A stretch of 64,000 bases of DNA from Geodermatophilaceae bacterium NBWT11 (GCA_014218215.1 CP043652.1:1178001-1242000); one strand, 5' to 3'; shown: positions 50,883 through 62,734, numbered from the stretch's first letter. Program-made: numbers and translations. The notes: generated by a model not told the origin, from the letters alone.

Positions 50883-51950
50883 TCATGCGGAGCGGGTCAC
50901 CACGTAGTCGCACAGCGCGTCCAGCGCCTCCCGCACGTCGCCCTCGGGGACGGCGCCGAGCCGGGCGCGGGCCCGGTCGGCGTAGGACTGCAGCACCTCG
51001 GTGGCCCGGCCCAGCGAGGCCGAGGCACGCAGCAGGGCCAGCGCCTCGGCGTGGTCGGCCTCGTCGGTGACCGGTCCGGCGACGAGCTCGCGCAGCCGCG
51101 CCTCGGCCGGGTCGTCGCCGGCCAGCGCGAGCAGCACCGGCAGGGTGGCGATGCCCTCCCGCAGGTCGGTGCCGGGCAGCTTGCCCGACGTGCCGCTCTC
51201 GCTGGTGATGTCGATGAGGTCGTCGGAGAGCTGGAAGGCGACCCCGACCTCCTCGGCGAACGCGGTCAACTCGGCGACGAGGGCGGCGTCCACCCCGGCG
51301 AAGGTGGCCCCGAAGCGGGCGGAGGTGGCCACCAGCGAGCCGGTCTTGTCCGCCAGCACCGACAGGTGGTGGGCGATCGGGTCCTCGCCGGCGGCCGGGC
51401 CGACGGTCTCCCGGATCTGGCCGGTGACCAGCCGCTCGAAGGTGCGGGCCTGGACGCGCACGGCCTCGGGGCCGAGGTCGGCCAGCAGGTCCGAGGCCCG
51501 GGCGAACAGGAAGTCCCCGGTCAGGATGGCGATGCTGTTGCTCCACCGGCTGTTCGCGCTCTGCGCACCGCGCCGGACGAGGGCCTCGTCCATGACGTCG
51601 TCGTGGTAGAGCGTGGCCAGGTGGGTGAGCTCGCAGACCACCGCGGCGGTGGCCACCTGGGGCGCGTCGGCGTCGCCCAGGTGGGCGGCCAGCAGCGCCA
51701 GCACGGGGCGGAACCGCTTGCCGCCGGCGGTCATCAGGTGGGCGGCGGTCTCCCCGACGAAGTCGTGCTCGCTGACCACGGCGGCCTGCAGCTCGTCCTC
51801 GACCCGGGTGAGCCCTGCGGCCAGCGACTCCCCGAGCTCGCCCTCGGGCAACCAGGAGCCGATCGTGGAGGCCGGCGTGGCAGGGCGGTTCCACAGCTGC
51901 GTCTGGCTCCCGCCCCCGGCGGCGGGGAGGGCGGTGCGGGCTCCGGTCAT
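50883..51950 (-). CDS. Polyprenyl diphosphate synthase
   Basis: A 355-residue trans-isoprenyl diphosphate synthase. The first Asp-rich motif is LATLYHDDVMDEA with a following RRG, the second is QLSDDLIDITSE with a downstream GK. GGKRFRPVL is present near the N-terminus. Chain length cannot be fixed, but the gene lies after nuoN, and in the same place in Streptomyces a polyprenyl synthase is found; it would suit the menaquinone side chain. ATG at 51950 is preceded by a -10 box only nine bases away, so the transcript has almost no leader. Confidence 0.9.
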   Translation of the reverse strand: MTGARTALPAAGGGSQTQLWNRPATPASTIGSWLPEGELGESLAAGLTRVEDELQAAVVSEHDFVGETAAHLMTAGGKRFRPVLALLAAHLGDADAPQVATAAVVCELTHLATLYHDDVMDEALVRRGAQSANSRWSNSIAILTGDFLFARASDLLADLGPEAVRVQARTFERLVTGQIRETVGPAAGEDPIAHHLSVLADKTGSLVATSARFGATFAGVDAALVAELTAFAEEVGVAFQLSDDLIDITSESGTSGKLPGTDLREGIATLPVLLALAGDDPAEARLRELVAGPVTDEADHAEALALLRASASLGRATEVLQSYADRARARLGAVPEGDVREALDALCDYVVTRSA

Positions 51951-51959
51951 AGACCGTCG

Positions 51960-51965
51960 AAGATA
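51960..51965 (-). promoter_or_regulatory. -10 box for the polyprenyl synthase (near-leaderless)
   Basis: TATCTT on the minus strand fits TANNNT and ends nine bases before ATG 51950. There is no ribosome site between them. It also implies a separate start within the gap after nuoN. Confidence 0.5.
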
Positions 51966-52029
51966 GACGCCGGACGAGGCCGGTGGACCGTCGGCCTGCT
52001 GTGCGTCCGCGCACCCCACCGGCCGGTGC

Positions 52030-53571
52030 TCACCCGACGAGGGTGGCGGCGGACTCGGCCAGGTCCAGCACCGAGCCCGGGACGACGCCCAGCACCAGGG
52101 TGGCCGCCACGGTCACGGCCAGCACGATGGTCGTCGGCAGGCCGGGGACGCCGACGGTGGGGCCGTCGACCGCGGGCTCGGAGAAGTACATGAGCACCAG
52201 CAGTCGCAGGTAGAAGAACGCCGCGATCGCGCTGGTCACCAGGGCCACCACGGCCAGCGGCCAGGCCCCGACCTCGATCGCGGCCCGGAAGACCGCGAAC
52301 TTCCCGGTGAACCCACTGGTGAGCGGGATGCCGGCCAGCGCGAGCAGCAGGAAGGCCATGATCGCCGCGGTCAGCGGGGAGCGGCGGGCCAGCCCGGCCC
52401 ACTGGGAGAGGTGGGTGGCCTCGCCGTCGCCGTCCCGGACGAGGGTGACGACGGCGAAGGCACCGAGCGTGGTGAGGCCGTAGGCGAGCAGGTAGAACAG
52501 CGTCGCCGCCAAGCCGGAGCCGGTGCCCCCGCCCAGCCCGATGACCCCGGTGAGCAGGAAGCCGGCGTGTGCGATGGAGGAGTAGGCGAGCATCCGCTTG
52601 ACGTCGGTCTGGGTGAGGCCGAGCACCGCGCCCACCACCATCGACACGATCGCGATGCCGTACACCAGCGGCCGCCAGGTCCAGTCCGCCGTCCCGAAGG
52701 CCACGTAGAGCAGCCGCAGGATCGCGCCGAACGCGGCGACCTTGGTGCAGGAGGCCATGAACGCCGTGACCGGGGTGGGGGCGCCCTGGTAGACGTCGGG
52801 GGTCCAGGTGTGGAAGGGCGCGACCGAGGCCTTGAACATCAGCCCCACGACGAGCAGCCCGAGGCCGAGCACCAGCAGGGTGCCGGTGCCGTCCTCGGTC
52901 ACCGCGGCCCGGATGCCCGAGAGCCGGATGGTGCCGGTGGCGCCGTAGACCAGCGCCAGGCCGTAGAGGAAGAACGCCGAGGCGAAGGCGCCGAGCAGGA
53001 AGTACTTGACCGCCGCCTCCTGGCTCAGCAGCCGCCGGCGGCGGGCCAGCCCGCTCATCAGGTAGAGCGGCAGGCTGAGCACCTCGAGGGCGATGAACAT
53101 GACCAGCAGGTCGTTGGCGGTGGCGAAGAGCATCATGCCGCCGACGGCGAAGGAGGCCAGCGGGTAGACCTCGGTCTGCACCCGCTCGCTGGTCAGCAGC
53201 TCACGGTCCCGGGGGCTGCCGGCCGGCACCGCGGCGGCCGCGACGAAGGAGGACCGCGCCGGGTCCAGCCCGCGCTCGGCGAACAGCAGGATCGACAGCG
53301 CCCCCAGGCCGGTGATGGTGGCCTGCAGGAACAGCCCGGCCCCGTCGACGGCGAGCGCCCCGCCGGCGGTGACGGTCTCGGTGCCGGCGATGAGCAGGGT
53401 CGCGGCGAACCCGCCGACCATGCCGACCAGGGCGAGGGCGACCTGCACGGGGTGCCGCACGTGCCGGGGCGCGAAGGCCTCGACCAGCACGCCGATCGCG
53501 GCCGCCCCGAAGACGAACAGCAGCGGGGACAGCGCGGCCAGCGACAGCGACGGCGCCTGGATCGCACCCAT
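52030..53571 (-). CDS. nuoN: NADH-quinone oxidoreductase subunit N
   Basis: A 513-residue proton-pumping antiporter-like subunit with about 14 transmembrane helices. MFKASVAPFHTWTPDVYQGAPTPVTAFMA with the following Lys-containing helix (SCTKVAAFGAILRLLYVAF) and VKRMLAYSSIAHAGFLLTGV are the conserved core. ATG at 53571 shares one base with the nuoM stop. It is the last gene of the nuo cluster, before a separate polyprenyl synthase. No deletion stands out. Confidence 0.95.
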   Translation of the reverse strand: MGAIQAPSLSLAALSPLLFVFGAAAIGVLVEAFAPRHVRHPVQVALALVGMVGGFAATLLIAGTETVTAGGALAVDGAGLFLQATITGLGALSILLFAERGLDPARSSFVAAAAVPAGSPRDRELLTSERVQTEVYPLASFAVGGMMLFATANDLLVMFIALEVLSLPLYLMSGLARRRRLLSQEAAVKYFLLGAFASAFFLYGLALVYGATGTIRLSGIRAAVTEDGTGTLLVLGLGLLVVGLMFKASVAPFHTWTPDVYQGAPTPVTAFMASCTKVAAFGAILRLLYVAFGTADWTWRPLVYGIAIVSMVVGAVLGLTQTDVKRMLAYSSIAHAGFLLTGVIGLGGGTGSGLAATLFYLLAYGLTTLGAFAVVTLVRDGDGEATHLSQWAGLARRSPLTAAIMAFLLLALAGIPLTSGFTGKFAVFRAAIEVGAWPLAVVALVTSAIAAFFYLRLLVLMYFSEPAVDGPTVGVPGLPTTIVLAVTVAATLVLGVVPGSVLDLAESAATLVG

Positions 53572-55130
53572 CAGTTGGCTCCCTGCTCGGCGGTGACGGG
53601 TTCGTGCACCGGGGTCGACCCGGCCGGGTCGGAGCCGACGTCGACCATGGTCGCGGCGACGGCCGGGTCGATGAGGTCCAGCAGCGGCTGCGGGTAGACG
53701 CCCAGCCCGATGATCAGTGCGATCAGCGGGGCGACGACGGCGAGCTCGCGGCGGCCCAGGTCACCGAAGGCCGACGGCTTCTCGGCCACCAGCCCGCGGA
53801 CCGGGCCGAACACCGTCCGCTGGACCATCAGCAGCACGTAGAGCGCGGCCAGCACGATGCCCACGGTGGCCAGCACGGTGAAGACCGGGATCGACGGGAA
53901 CGACCCGATCAGCACCAGGAACTCCGACACGAAGCTGCCGGTGCCCGGCAGCGCGAGGCTGGCCAGACCCGCGACCAGCAGCACGCCGGCCAGCACCGGG
54001 GCCTTCGCCGCCACCCCGCCGTAGTCGCTGATCTGCCGCGACCCACCGCGGGCGATGAGCATCCCGACGACGAGGAACAGCGCACCGGTCGCGATGCCGT
54101 GGTTGACCATGTAGAGCACCGCGCCGGTGCCGCCCTCGGTGGTGAAGGCGAAGATGCCCAGCGCGATGAACCCGAAGTGCGCGATCGAGGTGTAGCTGAC
54201 CAGCCGCTTGAGGTCCGACTGCCCCATCGCCAGCAGCGCGGCGTACCCGATGCCCAGCACGGCCAGCACCAGCACCGCGGGGGCGAAGGCCCGGGCGGCG
54301 TCGGGGAACAGCGGCAGGCAGTAGCGCAGGAAGCCGAAGGTGCCGACCTTGTCCAGCACCGCGACCAGCAGCACCGAGCCACCGATCGGCGCCTCGGCAC
54401 CGGAGTCGGGGAGCCAGGTGTGGAAGGGCACCAGCGGGGCCTTGATCGCGAAGGCGATGAAGAAGCCCAGGAACAGGAGCTTCTGCACGCCGGGGTCGAT
54501 CTCCAGCTGGCGCAGCGCGTCGAAGGCGAACGTGCCCGCCCCGAGCTGGGACTCGCTCACCACGAACAGCCCGATGACCGAGGCGAGCATCACCAGCCCG
54601 CCGAGCAGGCTGTAGAGGAAGAACTTCACCGCGGCGTACTGCCGGCGGGGCCCGCCGTAGCTGCCGATGATGAAGTACATCGGGACGAGCATCGCCTCGA
54701 AGAAGACGTAGAAGAGGAAGACGTCGGTAGCGGCGAAGACGCCGACCATGAACGCCTCGAGCACCAGCAGCCAGGCGAAGTAGGCCTGCATCGTGCGCCC
54801 GGCGGGCGCGGTGTCCCGCCAGGAGGCGACGACGACGACCGGCACCAGGAACCCGACCAGCAGCAGCATCACCAGCGCGATGCCGTCCACCCCGAGGGCG
54901 AAGTCGACCCCGAAGGCGGGGATCCAGGACACCGAGGTGACCAGCTGGAACCGGTCGCCGCCGGTGTCGAAGGCGACGGTGGCCAGCACGGCGAGGACGA
55001 ACACCAGCGCGCTGACCCCGAGGGTGACCTGCTTGGCCAGGGCGTCCCGGCCCTTGGGCAGGGCCGCGACGACGGCGCCGCCGACCGCCGGGACGACGAT
55101 CATCGTGAGCAGCCAGGGGTAGTCGCTCAC
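53571..55130 (-). CDS. nuoM: NADH-quinone oxidoreductase subunit M
   Basis: A 519-residue proton-channel subunit. FIAFAIKAPLVPFHTWLPDSGAEAPIGGSVLLV contains the conserved Lys-Pro helix, and LKRLVSYTSIAHFGFIALGIFAF matches the family. Some 13-14 transmembrane helices are seen. GTG at 55130 starts it. The gap to nuoL is about 31 bases. Confidence 0.95.
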   Translation of the reverse strand: MSDYPWLLTMIVVPAVGGAVVAALPKGRDALAKQVTLGVSALVFVLAVLATVAFDTGGDRFQLVTSVSWIPAFGVDFALGVDGIALVMLLLVGFLVPVVVVASWRDTAPAGRTMQAYFAWLLVLEAFMVGVFAATDVFLFYVFFEAMLVPMYFIIGSYGGPRRQYAAVKFFLYSLLGGLVMLASVIGLFVVSESQLGAGTFAFDALRQLEIDPGVQKLLFLGFFIAFAIKAPLVPFHTWLPDSGAEAPIGGSVLLVAVLDKVGTFGFLRYCLPLFPDAARAFAPAVLVLAVLGIGYAALLAMGQSDLKRLVSYTSIAHFGFIALGIFAFTTEGGTGAVLYMVNHGIATGALFLVVGMLIARGGSRQISDYGGVAAKAPVLAGVLLVAGLASLALPGTGSFVSEFLVLIGSFPSIPVFTVLATVGIVLAALYVLLMVQRTVFGPVRGLVAEKPSAFGDLGRRELAVVAPLIALIIGLGVYPQPLLDLIDPAVAATMVDVGSDPAGSTPVHEPVTAEQGAN

Positions 55131-55161
55131 GACAGCAGCTCCTCGTGGTCGGTGGGGGCGG

Positions 55162-57078
55162 TCATCCGGCGGCCACCGCGAGCAGGGCGCCGGCGACGAG
55201 CAGCGCGCCGCCGAGCATGCCGAGGGCGTAGGAGCGGACGAAGCCGGTCTGGGTGCGGCCGAGCCGGGCCGAGGACCCGCCGAGTCCGGCGCCGATGCCG
55301 TTGACCAGGCCGTCGACGCCGCGGTTGTCCACCCAGACCAGGGCCCGGGTCAGCCACATCCCCGGCCGCATCAGCAGCGACTCGTTGATCGTGTCCGCGT
55401 AGAGCCCGGCGCGGGCGGCACGGACCGGCAGCGACACCCGCTCGGGCGCCGTCGTCGGCACCTCGCGGCGGCCCACGACCACCCAGGCGAGCAGCACGCC
55501 CAGGGCGACGACGACGGTGACCAGCACGCTCACCACCAGCGGCGGGACGACGTGGGCGGCCTCCTCGGGCTCGCCGAACACCGGGGCGAGCCAGTCGGCC
55601 AGCGGGAAGACCTCGACCAGCAGGAGGCCCGCGGCGACCGAGCCGACGGCGAGCACGACCATCGGCAGCGTCATCACCGCCGGCGACTCGTGCGGGTGCA
55701 CGGCGTCGGGGCCGGTGGTCGACCAGCGGGCCCGGCCGAAGAAGGTCATCAGCATCAGCCGGGTCATGTAGAACGCGGTGAGCCCGGCGCCCAGGACCGC
55801 GATCCCCCCCAGCAGGTACCCCGACGTCCCGCCCCGGTCGAAGGCGGCCTCGATGATCGCGTCCTTGGTCCAGTAACCGGACAGGAACGGGAACCCGATC
55901 AGCGCCAGGTAGCCCAGCCCGAACGTCACGAAGGTGGCCTTCATCTTCCCGGCCAGGCCGCCGAAGCCGCGCATGTCGGTGCGGTCGCCCATGGCGTGCA
56001 TGACCGACCCGGCGCCCAGGAACAGCCCGGCCTTGAAGAAGCCGTGGGTGAGCAGGTGCGCGATGCCGGCGGCGTAGCCGATCGGGCCCAGCCCCACGGC
56101 CAGGAACATGTAGCCGATCTGGCTGACCGTGGACCAGGCCAGCACCTTCTTGATGTCGTCGTAGGCGCAGCCGACGACCGCGCCGATCAGGATGGTGATC
56201 GCCCCGACCACGAGGACGACGGTGCGCGCGGTGGGGGTGGCGTCGTAGACCGGCGCACTGCGCGCGATCAGGTACACCCCGGCGGTGACCATGGTGGCGG
56301 CGTGGATCAGCGCCGAGACCGGGGTCGGGCCCTCCATGGCGTCGGGCAGCCACGCCTGCAGCGGGAACTGGCCGGACTTGCCGCACGCCCCCAGGAGCAG
56401 CAGCAGGCCCAGGGCGGTGACGGTGCCGCCGGCCAGCAGGCCGACCGAGCCGAAGACGCCGGCGTAGGACGTCGTCCCCAGCTGGGCGAACATCAGGAAC
56501 ACGGCCAGGGCCAGGCCGACGTCGCCGACCCTGTTCATGATGAACGCCTTCTTGGCGGCGGTCGCCGCGGCCGGGCGGGTGTACCAGAACGCGATCAGCA
56601 GGTAGGACGCCAGACCGACGCCCTCCCAGCCGACGTAGAGGGCCACGAAGCTGTCGCCGAGGACCAGCAGCAGCATCGCGGCGACGAACAGGTTCAGGTA
56701 GGCGAAGAACCGGCGCCGCGCGGGGTCGTGGGCCATGTAGCCCACCGAGTAGACGTGGATGAGCGCGCCGACCCCGGTGATGAGCAGCACGAACACCGCC
56801 GACAGCGGGTCGAGCAACAGCCCGGCCGAGACGTCCAGCGAGCCGGTGGAGACGAAGGTGAACAGGTCGACGCCGACGCTCTTCGTCTCCAGGGCCGACA
56901 GCTCGAGCGCGCAGGCCACGCCCAGGGCGAAGGCGACGACGACGGTGCCGATCGCCAGCAGGTGACCCCAGCGGTCGGTGCGCTTCCCGCCCAGCAGCAG
57001 CACGGCGGCCCCGGCCAGGGGCAGCGCGATCAGCAGCCAGGAGGCAGCGAGGAGCCCGGTCGCGGGCACGGTGTCCAT
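55162..57078 (-). CDS. nuoL: NADH-quinone oxidoreductase subunit L
   Basis: A 638-residue subunit and the largest antiporter homologue. [57 protein letters not shown] and [22 protein letters not shown] are its core. The C-terminal long lateral helix region follows. ATG at 57078; the nuoK stop lies 13 bases upstream of it. Confidence 0.96.
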   Translation of the reverse strand: MDTVPATGLLAASWLLIALPLAGAAVLLLGGKRTDRWGHLLAIGTVVVAFALGVACALELSALETKSVGVDLFTFVSTGSLDVSAGLLLDPLSAVFVLLITGVGALIHVYSVGYMAHDPARRRFFAYLNLFVAAMLLLVLGDSFVALYVGWEGVGLASYLLIAFWYTRPAAATAAKKAFIMNRVGDVGLALAVFLMFAQLGTTSYAGVFGSVGLLAGGTVTALGLLLLLGACGKSGQFPLQAWLPDAMEGPTPVSALIHAATMVTAGVYLIARSAPVYDATPTARTVVLVVGAITILIGAVVGCAYDDIKKVLAWSTVSQIGYMFLAVGLGPIGYAAGIAHLLTHGFFKAGLFLGAGSVMHAMGDRTDMRGFGGLAGKMKATFVTFGLGYLALIGFPFLSGYWTKDAIIEAAFDRGGTSGYLLGGIAVLGAGLTAFYMTRLMLMTFFGRARWSTTGPDAVHPHESPAVMTLPMVVLAVGSVAAGLLLVEVFPLADWLAPVFGEPEEAAHVVPPLVVSVLVTVVVALGVLLAWVVVGRREVPTTAPERVSLPVRAARAGLYADTINESLLMRPGMWLTRALVWVDNRGVDGLVNGIGAGLGGSSARLGRTQTGFVRSYALGMLGGALLVAGALLAVAAG

Positions 57079-57091
57079 CTCGGCGCTCCGC

Positions 57092-57391
57092 TCAGTACTT
57101 CAGCAGGTTGGCGTCGTCGACCGAGGCCGACCGGCGGGTGCGGTAGATCGACATGATGATCGCCAGGCCGACGACCACCTCGGCGGCCGCGACGACCATG
57201 ACGAAGAACGCGATGACCTGGCCGTCGAGGGTGCCGGTGGACCGGGCGAAGGTGACCAGGGTCAGGTTGACCGAGTTGAGCATCAGCTCGATGCACATGA
57301 AGACCACGATCGCGTTGCGCCGCACGAGCACGCCCACGGCGCCGATGGTGAACAGGACGGCGGCCAGCACCAGGTAGTTGGCGATGCTCAC
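57092..57391 (-). CDS. nuoK: NADH-quinone oxidoreductase subunit K
   Basis: A 99-residue three-helix membrane subunit. It contains [20 protein letters not shown], with the conserved Glu in helix 2, and [17 protein letters not shown] with the second Glu in helix 3. The GTG start at 57391 overlaps the nuoJ stop by four bases. Standard length. Confidence 0.96.
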   Translation of the reverse strand: MSIANYLVLAAVLFTIGAVGVLVRRNAIVVFMCIELMLNSVNLTLVTFARSTGTLDGQVIAFFVMVVAAAEVVVGLAIIMSIYRTRRSASVDDANLLKY

Positions 57392-58203
57392 CGCAGCTCA
57401 CCCCCGGCGCCCCGGGTGGTGCCCAGCGCGCCGTCCGGACCCCCGCCGGTGTGGTCGGAGGCCGGCAGCTCGTCGACGACCTGCGGCTCCACGCCGGTGG
57501 CGAAGCTGGCCTCGGACGGGCTGCCGTCGGGCAGCCGGCCGGGGGCGGCGATCGAGTTGGCCCGGGCGTAGATGCCGGGGCCGGGCAGGGTCTGCGGCCG
57601 GTCCGAGGTGAGGAACCGGGCGCGGGAGAGCTCCTTCTGGGTCTGCCGGCTGCCGGGCTCGCGCTCGATGTGCGCCAGCACCATCGCGCCCACCGCGGCG
57701 GTGATCAGCAGCGCGCTGGTGACCTCGAAGGCCAGCAGGTAGCGGGTGAACAGCAGCTCGGCGATCGCCTGGATGTTGCCGTCGGCGGCACCCCCGGCCC
57801 CGCCCTGCACGGCCTCCAGCCCGACCACCGGGGTGTCCCGGGTGGCCTCGGCGATGCCGGCGCCGACCAGGCCGGCGAACCCGATGCCCAGCACGGTGGC
57901 CGCCACCCGCTGCCCGCGCAGGGTCTCCACCACCGAGTCCGAGGAGTCCCGGCCGACCAGCATCAGCACGAACAGGAACAAGATCATGATGGCGCCGGTG
58001 TAGACGATGATCTGCACCGCGCCCAGGAACGGCGCGGACTGCACCACGTAGAAGACGCCCAGCGCGAGCATCGTGTTGACCAGGAAGAGCGCGGAGTGCA
58101 CGGCGTTGCGGGCGAAGACCATGCCCAGCGCCCCGGCCAGGGCGATCGGGCCGAGGATCCAGAAGGTCACCGTCTCCCCGGTGCCGATGACGACGTCACC
58201 CAC
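57388..58203 (-). CDS. nuoJ: NADH-quinone oxidoreductase subunit J
   Basis: A 271-residue five-helix membrane subunit. [25 protein letters not shown] and [22 protein letters not shown] are the conserved region. The C-terminal tail of about 80 residues is hydrophilic and rich in Gly, Pro and Asp, longer than in E. coli but common in actinobacteria. It overlaps nuoI by eight bases and nuoK by four. Confidence 0.95.
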   Translation of the reverse strand: MGDVVIGTGETVTFWILGPIALAGALGMVFARNAVHSALFLVNTMLALGVFYVVQSAPFLGAVQIIVYTGAIMILFLFVLMLVGRDSSDSVVETLRGQRVAATVLGIGFAGLVGAGIAEATRDTPVVGLEAVQGGAGGAADGNIQAIAELLFTRYLLAFEVTSALLITAAVGAMVLAHIEREPGSRQTQKELSRARFLTSDRPQTLPGPGIYARANSIAAPGRLPDGSPSEASFATGVEPQVVDELPASDHTGGGPDGALGTTRGAGGELR

Positions 58204-58798
58204 GGGGCGTCTCCTCGACCGGCACCCGCAGGTAGTAGTCCTTCTCGTCGTCCCCGAGGCGCATCGGGTGCGGGGGCTGCTCCATGCCCGGCAGCAGCGG
58301 GGCCATCAGCTGCTCCTTGGTGTAGATCAGGTCGCCGCGGTTGTCGTCGGCGAGCTCGAAGTCGTTGCTCATCGTCAGCGAGCGGGTGGGGCAGGCCTCG
58401 ATGCACAGCCCGCAGAAGATGCAGCGCAGGTAGTTGATCTGGTAGACCGCGCCGTACCGCTCGCCCGGGGAGAACCGCTGCTCTTCGGTGTTGGTGCCGC
58501 CCTCGACGTAGATGGCGTCGGCCGGGCAGGCCCAGGCGCAGAGCTCGCATCCCACGCACTTCTCCAGCCCGTCGGGGTGCCGGTTGAGCACGTGCCGCCC
58601 GTGGTAGCGCGGCTTGGTCACCTTGGGGACCTCGGGGTACTGCTCGGTGGTCACCTTCTTGAACATCGTCGAGAAGGTCACCCCGAAGCCCTGGGCGGGT
58701 GCGGGCAGCCAGCTGGTGCGCTTCGCCGGGGCGGACGCGGTGCCACCGGCCTGCTCGACCTCCCCGCCGGGGCGGCGGGCGGGGGTCCGGTCAGACAT
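58196..58798 (-). CDS. nuoI: NADH-quinone oxidoreductase subunit I
   Basis: A 200-residue ferredoxin-like subunit with two [4Fe-4S] sites: [12 protein letters not shown] and [12 protein letters not shown]. The ATG at 58798 ([11 protein letters not shown]) overlaps the nuoH stop by eight bases; the longer upstream frame is a shadow. An N-terminal tail of about 35 residues precedes the core. It passes electrons toward quinone near NuoB. Confidence 0.95.
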   Translation of the reverse strand: MSDRTPARRPGGEVEQAGGTASAPAKRTSWLPAPAQGFGVTFSTMFKKVTTEQYPEVPKVTKPRYHGRHVLNRHPDGLEKCVGCELCAWACPADAIYVEGGTNTEEQRFSPGERYGAVYQINYLRCIFCGLCIEACPTRSLTMSNDFELADDNRGDLIYTKEQLMAPLLPGMEQPPHPMRLGDDEKDYYLRVPVEETPRG

Positions 58799-60275
58799 CG
58801 GTGTCCTCTCCTGCAGGGGTGGGACGGGTTCGGCGACCGGTGCCGACGACGGAGCCCGCGGCGACCTCCTCGCCCTCGCGCGACGACAGCCGCGGCGAGG
58901 GCGGGACGACGAGGTCCATCGGCGGGATCGGGAAGCCGCCCTCGGCGCGGGCCGGGCCGGTGCGCTGGGCCGGACGGCGGCGGGCGCCGCCGGTGCGCAC
59001 CGGGGGCAGCACCTCGGGCTCGGTCGGGTTGATCGACCCGGCCGCGGCGTTGAGCGCGGCGATCCGGGTGTCCTCGTTGCTCTTGCGCGAGGCCACCAGC
59101 AGCACACCGAGGACGACGACGGCGATCGGCACGCCCACGTAGAGCGCCACCTCGCCGCTGGACAGGTCGAACTCCCGGGACACGGTGCGCATGGTGGCCA
59201 CGGCGAGGATCCAGACCAGCGCGGTGGGCACGAGCACCTTCCACCCGAAGCGCATGAACTGGTCGTAGCGCAGCCGGGGCAGCGTGCCGCGCAGCCAGAT
59301 GAAGACGAAGAGCGCGGCGACGACCTTGCCGAAGAACCACAGCAGCGGCCACCAGCCGGTGTTGGCGCCGTCCCAGATCGAGATCGGGAACGGGGCCCGC
59401 CAGCCGCCGAGGAACAGCGTCGCGGCCAGCGCGGAGACGGTGACCATGTTGACGTACTCGGCGAGGAAGAAGAGCGCGAACTTCAGCGAGGAGTACTCGG
59501 TGTGGAACCCGCCGACCAGCTCGGACTCGGCCTCGGGGAGGTCGAAGGGCGCCCGGTTGGTCTCCCCCACCACCGCGATGACGTAGATGACGAAGGACAC
59601 CGGCAGCAGCACGGCGTACCAGCTGGGGCCCTGGAAGGTGGCGCCGAAGAAGCTCAGCTCGTTGCCGCCGGCCTGGGCCGCGACGATCTCCGAGGTGCTC
59701 ATCGTCCCGGCGTAGAGGAAGACCGCGACGATCGACAGCCCCATCGCGATCTCGTAGCTGACCATCTGGGCGGCGCTGCGCAGCCCGCCCAGCAGCGGGT
59801 AGGTGGAGCCGGAGGCCCAGCCGCCGAGCACGATCCCGTAGACGCCCATCGCCGAGCAGGCCAGCACGATCAGCACGCCGATGGGGGCGTCGATGAGCTG
59901 CAGCGGGGTCTGCTGGCCGAAGATCGACACCGACGGGCCCAGCGGGATGACCGAGAAGGCCAGGAACGCCGGGATGGTCGCGATGACCGGGGCGATGAAG
60001 TACACCGGCTTGTCGGCCAGCGTCGGCATGATGTCTTCCTTGAACGCCAGCTTCAGGCCGTCGGCCAGGCTCTGCAGGTAGCCGCGCGGCCCGACCCGGT
60101 TGGGGCCGGTGCGCTGCTGCATCCGGGCGACGACCTTGCGCTCGAACACGATCGCGAACAGCGTCATCACGACCAGCACGCCGAAGACGCCGACGACCTT
60201 GATCAGGATGATCCACCAGACGTCGTTCCCGAAGTCCTCCAGCGTGGGCTGGTCGGTGGCCGCCAGGACGCTCAC
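58791..60275 (-). CDS. nuoH: NADH-quinone oxidoreductase subunit H
   Basis: A 494-residue subunit with eight transmembrane helices that forms the quinone channel. [37 protein letters not shown] and [27 protein letters not shown] are the conserved loops. A hydrophilic C-terminal extension of about 90 residues (Pro/Arg/Glu-rich, ending TPAGEDTDV) is extra compared with E. coli. GTG at 60275 overlaps the nuoG stop. Confidence 0.95.
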   Translation of the reverse strand: MSVLAATDQPTLEDFGNDVWWIILIKVVGVFGVLVVMTLFAIVFERKVVARMQQRTGPNRVGPRGYLQSLADGLKLAFKEDIMPTLADKPVYFIAPVIATIPAFLAFSVIPLGPSVSIFGQQTPLQLIDAPIGVLIVLACSAMGVYGIVLGGWASGSTYPLLGGLRSAAQMVSYEIAMGLSIVAVFLYAGTMSTSEIVAAQAGGNELSFFGATFQGPSWYAVLLPVSFVIYVIAVVGETNRAPFDLPEAESELVGGFHTEYSSLKFALFFLAEYVNMVTVSALAATLFLGGWRAPFPISIWDGANTGWWPLLWFFGKVVAALFVFIWLRGTLPRLRYDQFMRFGWKVLVPTALVWILAVATMRTVSREFDLSSGEVALYVGVPIAVVVLGVLLVASRKSNEDTRIAALNAAAGSINPTEPEVLPPVRTGGARRRPAQRTGPARAEGGFPIPPMDLVVPPSPRLSSREGEEVAAGSVVGTGRRTRPTPAGEDTDV

Positions 60276-62734
60276 GCGAGGCTCCCGCGGGTCAGGTGCA
60301 CGACGCCGCCGGGGCCGACGCCCAGGTCGGTGCGCACGTGGCTGCCGGGCGAGCGCATCGGCACCCACACGACGCGGTCGGGCATCTCGGTGACCTGCGC
60401 CGGCAGGGTGATCGACCCGGACGGGCCGCTCACCGTGACCGGGTCGCCGTCGGCGACGTCCAGCCGCAGCGCGGTCTCCTTGCCCAGCCGGGCGACCGGC
60501 GGGCGGGCGGTGCCGGCCATCGCCGGCTCGTCGCGCTGGAGCGTGCCGTCGTCGATGAGCTGCCGCCAGGAGGCCAGCACCACGTCCTCGGCGCCCAGCC
60601 GCGGGCTGCCGGCAGGGGCGACGTCCAGGCCGCGGACCTCACGGGTGCGGCCGGCGCCGCCGAGGGCGACCAGCTCGCGGCGGGCGTCGTCCACCCCGGA
60701 CAGGCCCAGCCGGACACCGAGCGCGTCGGCCAGCCCCGACAGCACCCGGGCGTCGGTGAGCGCGCCGGTGCCGTGCAGCGTGGCGTCGAAGGGCCGCACC
60801 CGGCCCTCCCAGTCGAGGTAGCTGCCGGCCTTCTCCGGCGCGGCGGCGACCGGCAGGACGACGTCGGCGTGGTCGGTGACCGCACTCGGGAACAGCTCCA
60901 GGCTGACCACGAAGCCGGCCGCGGCGAGAGCCGTCTCGGCGAGGGCGGGGTCGGGCAGGTCGGCGGGGTCGACGCCGCCGATGAGCAGCCCGGCGAGCCG
61001 GCCGTCCCGGACGCCGGTGAGGATGCCGGTGGTGTCCCGGCCCACGCGGGCGGGCACCTCGACGCCCCACAGGGCGCCGACCTCGGTGCGGGCCTCGGGG
61101 TCGGCGACGGCGCGGCCCCCGGGCAGCAGGCTGGGCAGCGCACCCACCTCGACGGCACCGCGCTCCCCGGCCCGGCGGGGCACCCAGGCGACCCGGGCAC
61201 CGGTGGCGCGAGCGACCGCGGACAGCGCCGACAGCGCGCCGGGCGTCTCGGCCAGCCGTTCCCCGGCGAGCACGACCGCACCCTCCAGGCGCAGTGCGGC
61301 GGCGGCCTCGGCACCGACCCCGCCGGCGGAGTCCGCGGCCAGGGCCCGGAGCACCGCGCCCTCCAGCCCGGGCGGGGTGGCGAGCAGGGTGGCGTCGAGC
61401 TTCTCGCTGCCCCGGGTGGCGAAGGGGGCGACGTCGAAGACCGGCAGCGCCCGCTCGCGGACGGCGCGGCGGAGCCGGACGAAGACGATCGGCGACTCCT
61501 CCTCGGGCTCGAACCCGACCAGCAGCACGGCAGGGGCGGCGACGAGCTCGTCGTAGGTGACCGCGCCGGCGCCGGGGGCGGTGCCGGCGACGTGCGCCTC
61601 CAGGAAGGCGAGCTCCTCGGCGGAGTGCGCGCGGGCCCGGGCGTCGACGTCGTTGGTGCCCAGGGCGACCCGGGCGAACTTGGCGTAGGCGTAGGCGTCC
61701 TCGACGGTCAGCCGGCCGCCGGGGAGCACCCCGACCCCGCCGTCGGCGACCGCTGCGGCCAGCCCCTCGGCCGCCGCGGCCCAGGCCTCGGGCCAGGAGG
61801 CGGGCTGCAGTTCGCCGTCCCGGCGGACGAGCGGGGTGGTGATCCGGGCGTTCGCGGCGGCGTAGCGGAAGGCGAACCGGCCCTTGTCGCAGTTCCACTC
61901 GGTGTTGACCTGCGGGTCGTCCCCGGCCAGCCGGCGCATGACGGTGCCGCGCCGGTAGTCGGTGCGCTGGGCGCAGCCCGAGGCGCAGTGCTCGCACACG
62001 CTGGGCTCGCTGCGCAGGTCGAAGGGCCGGGAGCGGAACCGGTAGGCGGCGCTGGTGAGCGCACCGACCGGGCAGATCTGCACGGTGTTGCCGGAGAAGT
62101 AGGACTCGAAGGGCTCGTCGGCCGACACCGAGACCTGCTCGTTGGCCCCGCGCTCGAACAGCTCGATGAACGGGTCCCCGGCCACCTGCTGGGAGAACCG
62201 GGTGCACCGGGCGCACAGCACGCAGCGCTCGCGGTCCAGCAGCACCTGGGAGCTGATCGGCAGCGGCTTGGGGTAGGTGCGCTTGACGTCGACGAAGCGG
62301 CTCTCGGTGCGCCCGGAGCTCATCGCCTGGTTCTGCAGCGGGCACTCCCCGCCCTTGTCGCAGACCGGGCAGTCCAGCGGGTGGTTGACCAGCAGCAGCT
62401 CCATCGTGCCCTGCTGGGCCTTGTCGGCGACCTCGCTGGTGAGCTGGGTCTTCACCACCATGTCCGGGGTGACCGGCACGGTGCAGGAGGCCACCGGCTT
62501 GCGCTGGCCCTCCACCTCGACCAGGCACTGCCGGCAGGCCCCGACGGGCTCGAGCAGCGGGTGGTCGCAGAACCGCGGGATCTGCACACCGATCTGCTCG
62601 GCGGCCCGGATGATCAGCGTGCCCTTCGGCACCGCGACGTCGAAGCCGTCGATGGTGCAGCGGACGTGGTCCTCGGGGGTGTGCGGCCCGGGGACGGCGG
62701 GGGCCTGCGCGGGGGCGGGCTCGGGGGTGGTCAT
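60272..62734 (-). CDS. nuoG: NADH-quinone oxidoreductase subunit G
   Basis: An 820-residue Fe-S subunit. The 2Fe-2S domain contains [22 protein letters not shown], followed by [17 protein letters not shown] and [22 protein letters not shown] with [11 protein letters not shown] forms a further four-Cys site of the N7 type. The remaining part is the molybdopterin-oxidoreductase-like fold without the cofactor. ATG at 62734 overlaps the nuoF stop by four bases. Confidence 0.95.
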   Translation of the reverse strand: MTTPEPAPAQAPAVPGPHTPEDHVRCTIDGFDVAVPKGTLIIRAAEQIGVQIPRFCDHPLLEPVGACRQCLVEVEGQRKPVASCTVPVTPDMVVKTQLTSEVADKAQQGTMELLLVNHPLDCPVCDKGGECPLQNQAMSSGRTESRFVDVKRTYPKPLPISSQVLLDRERCVLCARCTRFSQQVAGDPFIELFERGANEQVSVSADEPFESYFSGNTVQICPVGALTSAAYRFRSRPFDLRSEPSVCEHCASGCAQRTDYRRGTVMRRLAGDDPQVNTEWNCDKGRFAFRYAAANARITTPLVRRDGELQPASWPEAWAAAAEGLAAAVADGGVGVLPGGRLTVEDAYAYAKFARVALGTNDVDARARAHSAEELAFLEAHVAGTAPGAGAVTYDELVAAPAVLLVGFEPEEESPIVFVRLRRAVRERALPVFDVAPFATRGSEKLDATLLATPPGLEGAVLRALAADSAGGVGAEAAAALRLEGAVVLAGERLAETPGALSALSAVARATGARVAWVPRRAGERGAVEVGALPSLLPGGRAVADPEARTEVGALWGVEVPARVGRDTTGILTGVRDGRLAGLLIGGVDPADLPDPALAETALAAAGFVVSLELFPSAVTDHADVVLPVAAAPEKAGSYLDWEGRVRPFDATLHGTGALTDARVLSGLADALGVRLGLSGVDDARRELVALGGAGRTREVRGLDVAPAGSPRLGAEDVVLASWRQLIDDGTLQRDEPAMAGTARPPVARLGKETALRLDVADGDPVTVSGPSGSITLPAQVTEMPDRVVWVPMRSPGSHVRTDLGVGPGGVVHLTRGSLA

